Below are positions 5,705 to 6,553 of a stretch of 6,553 nt of DNA, piece by piece. Source of the DNA: Gemmatimonadota bacterium. GTDB taxonomy: Bacteria; Gemmatimonadota; Gemmatimonadetes; Longimicrobiales; Longimicrobiaceae. The notes under the pieces were generated by a model. It did not search any database and was not told the origin of the DNA. It saw nothing but the letters and a program-made list of their open reading frames with translations. The DNA lies in NCBI GenBank assembly GCA_019348475.1, contig JAHWJJ010000269.1:1-6553 (forward strand). The letters run 5' to 3'. The position numbers and the translations under genes are program-made. The number at the start of each line of letters is the position of its first letter. Position 1 is the stretch's first letter.

Positions 5705-5930
5705 GTGGCCTCCTGCTCAGGGAGCGAGAAAAGGCCAGCCCCGCAAAACGGGGCCGGCCTGGGCCGGGCGGCAACGGGAAGGATTTTTGAAGCCATGTCG
5801 GAACATGTTGGGTGGCTTCCTCGCGGCATTCCGCCTTCCCGCGGGGGGCGTGGCGTCGGCCGCAAAAGATGGCCCCGGCTTCAAAACTGTTGGCTCAAAA
5901 ATGGAGCTTCCCGTTACCTCCGGCAACGAC
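5705..5930 (-). promoter_or_regulatory. Structured leader of the PTPS-folE unit, candidate riboswitch or attenuator
   Basis: This is the non-coding leader between the promoter and the PTPS start. In the minus-strand RNA, GGUAACGGGAAG (5918-5907) can pair with CUUCCCGUUGCC (5781-5770) over 12 bp with one wobble, closing a domain of about 150 nt. A second layer pairs AUUUUUGA with UCAAAAAU. There are rivals: GGUAACG (5918-5912) can instead fold back on CGUUGCC (5928-5922). GGCUUCAAAA can pair with UUUUGAAGCC (5885-5876), or its GCUUC can close a local hairpin with GAAGC (5819-5815) that is capped by CAUGU-UCCG-ACAUG. The leader ends in a terminator-like hairpin whose 3' arm (UGGCCU, 5737-5732) can also pair with the ribosome-site region (AGGCCA, 5711-5706). 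I do not recognise a known riboswitch class. Confidence 0.45.
5727..5760 (-). terminator. Intrinsic terminator-like hairpin just upstream of the PTPS ribosome site
   Basis: Arms at 5749-5760 and 5732-5743 form a 12-bp stem in the minus-strand RNA, with one G-U pair and the loop UUUUG. UUUUCUC follows, of which the first U is in the stem. The AGGAGG of PTPS begins only 13 nt further on. No promoter fits between this hairpin and the gene, so PTPS-folE is expressed only if transcription passes it. That argues for a weak or conditionally formed terminator. Confidence 0.6.
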
Positions 5931-5958
5931 AAGATAGCCCGCCTCCGCGCCACGTCAA
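5931..5958 (-). promoter_or_regulatory. Sigma70-type promoter for PTPS-folE
   Basis: On the minus strand TTGACG (5958-5953) and TATCTT (5936-5931) are separated by 16 nt. The first matches the -35 consensus at five of six positions and the second the -10 at four of six, which stands out in such GC-rich sequence. Transcription would begin near 5924, giving a leader of about 220 nt. The lipoprotein gene upstream ends with its own hairpin terminator, so a separate promoter here makes sense. Confidence 0.55.
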
Positions 5959-5990
5959 GGCTGCGGAAAACGATGGCGCGCCAACGAACA

Positions 5991-6023
5991 GCGGCCCCGG
6001 GCTGTGGAGAAGCCCGGGGCCGC
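5991..6023 (-). terminator. Terminator-like hairpin after the lipoprotein gene
   Basis: GCGGCCCCGGGCT (5991-6003) pairs perfectly with AGCCCCGGGGCCGC-type sequence at 6011-6023 (13 bp) around a 7-nt loop. It lies 24 nt after the lipoprotein stop codon. On the minus strand TGTTCGTT follows, a broken T-run. Position and stem strength favour a terminator separating the lipoprotein from the PTPS-folE unit. Confidence 0.6.
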
Positions 6024-6047
6024 CGTCCGCGGATCGCCCGCGCCGCG

Positions 6048-6491
6048 TCAGGTCACCTGGATGTTGATCTCGGGCGAGGTGTACTCGACGCTCCCTGCGT
6101 CGATCACGTCGATCACCATCCTCGTCTGGCCCGTGGTGGAGCCGCCGCGCAGCGTGCCCACGCCGGCGCCCGTGTCCGTCCACGACGCCAGCTGCGTGTT
6201 GCGAATGGTCACGCGGATGCTCTGGCCCAGCGCGGGGGTGACGATGCCCCCGTCCGCGTTGCGCAGCAGGATGATCAGCTGCCGCTGCTGGTTGCGGCCG
6301 ATGGTGAGGCTGCCCGAGACGGAGTTGGACGCGCTCACCGTCACCAGCGTGTTCCCGTTGGGGTCCTCGATGACGAGCCCGGCGACGGCGTCGCCGCCGG
6401 CGCCCAGGCCCAGGTCGCCGCACCCTGCCGCAAGGACCAGCGCCAGGAGCGGAGCAAAGCGGCCGAGCCGCGAGCGTTCGTGCGTCTTCAT
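6048..6491 (-). CDS. Small secreted lipoprotein, function unknown
   Basis: This is a 147-residue protein beginning with a basic n-region (MKTHERSRLGR), a hydrophobic core (FAPLLALVLAAG) and a lipobox LAAGC with the lipidated cysteine at C24. It should be processed by signal peptidase II and anchored in a membrane. After a Gly-rich spacer the mature part is Thr/Ser/Val-rich with alternating hydrophobic residues and short turns (for example LVIEDPNGNTLVTVSA and IRVTIRNT), which suggests one beta-sandwich domain, perhaps Ig-like. I see no catalytic motif and do not recognise the family. The ATG at 6491 is chosen because it gives a normal signal-peptide length; ATGs 4 and 16 codons upstream are possible but would lengthen the n-region. 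It has its own terminator-like hairpin downstream and is probably unrelated to the pterin genes. Confidence 0.8.
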   Translation of the reverse strand: MKTHERSRLGRFAPLLALVLAAGCGDLGLGAGGDAVAGLVIEDPNGNTLVTVSASNSVSGSLTIGRNQQRQLIILLRNADGGIVTPALGQSIRVTIRNTQLASWTDTGAGVGTLRGGSTTGQTRMVIDVIDAGSVEYTSPEINIQVT

Positions 6492-6553
6492 GGTCGTCCG
6501 CATGGCTGAGGAAAGCGCTAACTGCTTGCGGGGCAACATCTACAGTAAACGTG

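Noticed and set aside
5727..5760. Reading this hairpin as the terminator of the lipoprotein gene
   Set aside because: A stronger perfect hairpin at 5991-6023 lies right after that gene, and a good promoter stands between the two, so this one belongs to the PTPS leader.
6500..6553. Possible promoter for the lipoprotein gene (TACTGT-like -10)
   Set aside because: The match is weak and any -35 box would lie at or beyond the window edge, so it cannot be judged.

Overview
This is a high-GC bacterial window (roughly 70% G+C by eye). All eight recognisable genes read on the minus strand, so the text follows transcription from high to low coordinates. No gene fixes the taxon. The GC content, the animal-like PTPS, the GC-rich palindromic spacers and the lipoprotein style would suit Gemmatimonadota (Longimicrobium-like), but this is only an impression.

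Layout: (i) 6048-6491 encodes a small secreted lipoprotein, followed by a perfect GC-rich hairpin (5991-6023) that looks like its terminator. (ii) 5705-5958 holds a good sigma70-type promoter and a leader of about 220 nt. The leader has several competing stems and ends in a terminator-like hairpin that abuts the ribosome binding site of the next gene. (iii) 5294-5704 is a 6-pyruvoyl-tetrahydropterin synthase of the animal (PTPS-II) type, followed almost at once by folE, GTP cyclohydrolase I (4681-5277). (iv) 4318-4680 is a gene-free spacer full of inverted repeats. (v) 4317 down to 671 is a close-packed set: an SDR reductase, a QueD-type PTPS homologue, a zinc-ribbon/degenerate methyltransferase-like protein with a 9-nt tandem-repeat linker, a TPR protein, cutA and a second TPR protein. 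A hairpin near 591-627 probably ends this unit. (vi) 1-587 has no gene I can support, only palindromes and a possible dispersed repeat.

How the genes work together: FolE makes 7,8-dihydroneopterin triphosphate from GTP. The PTPS-II enzyme can turn this into 6-pyruvoyl-tetrahydropterin. The SDR is well placed to act as the sepiapterin-reductase-like step, which would give a complete tetrahydrobiopterin (BH4) route. The QueD-like paralogue uses the same FolE product for queuosine (6-carboxytetrahydropterin) or possibly for a folate bypass. The locus therefore looks like a pterin branch point. The most interesting unexplained element is the structured leader in front of PTPS-folE.
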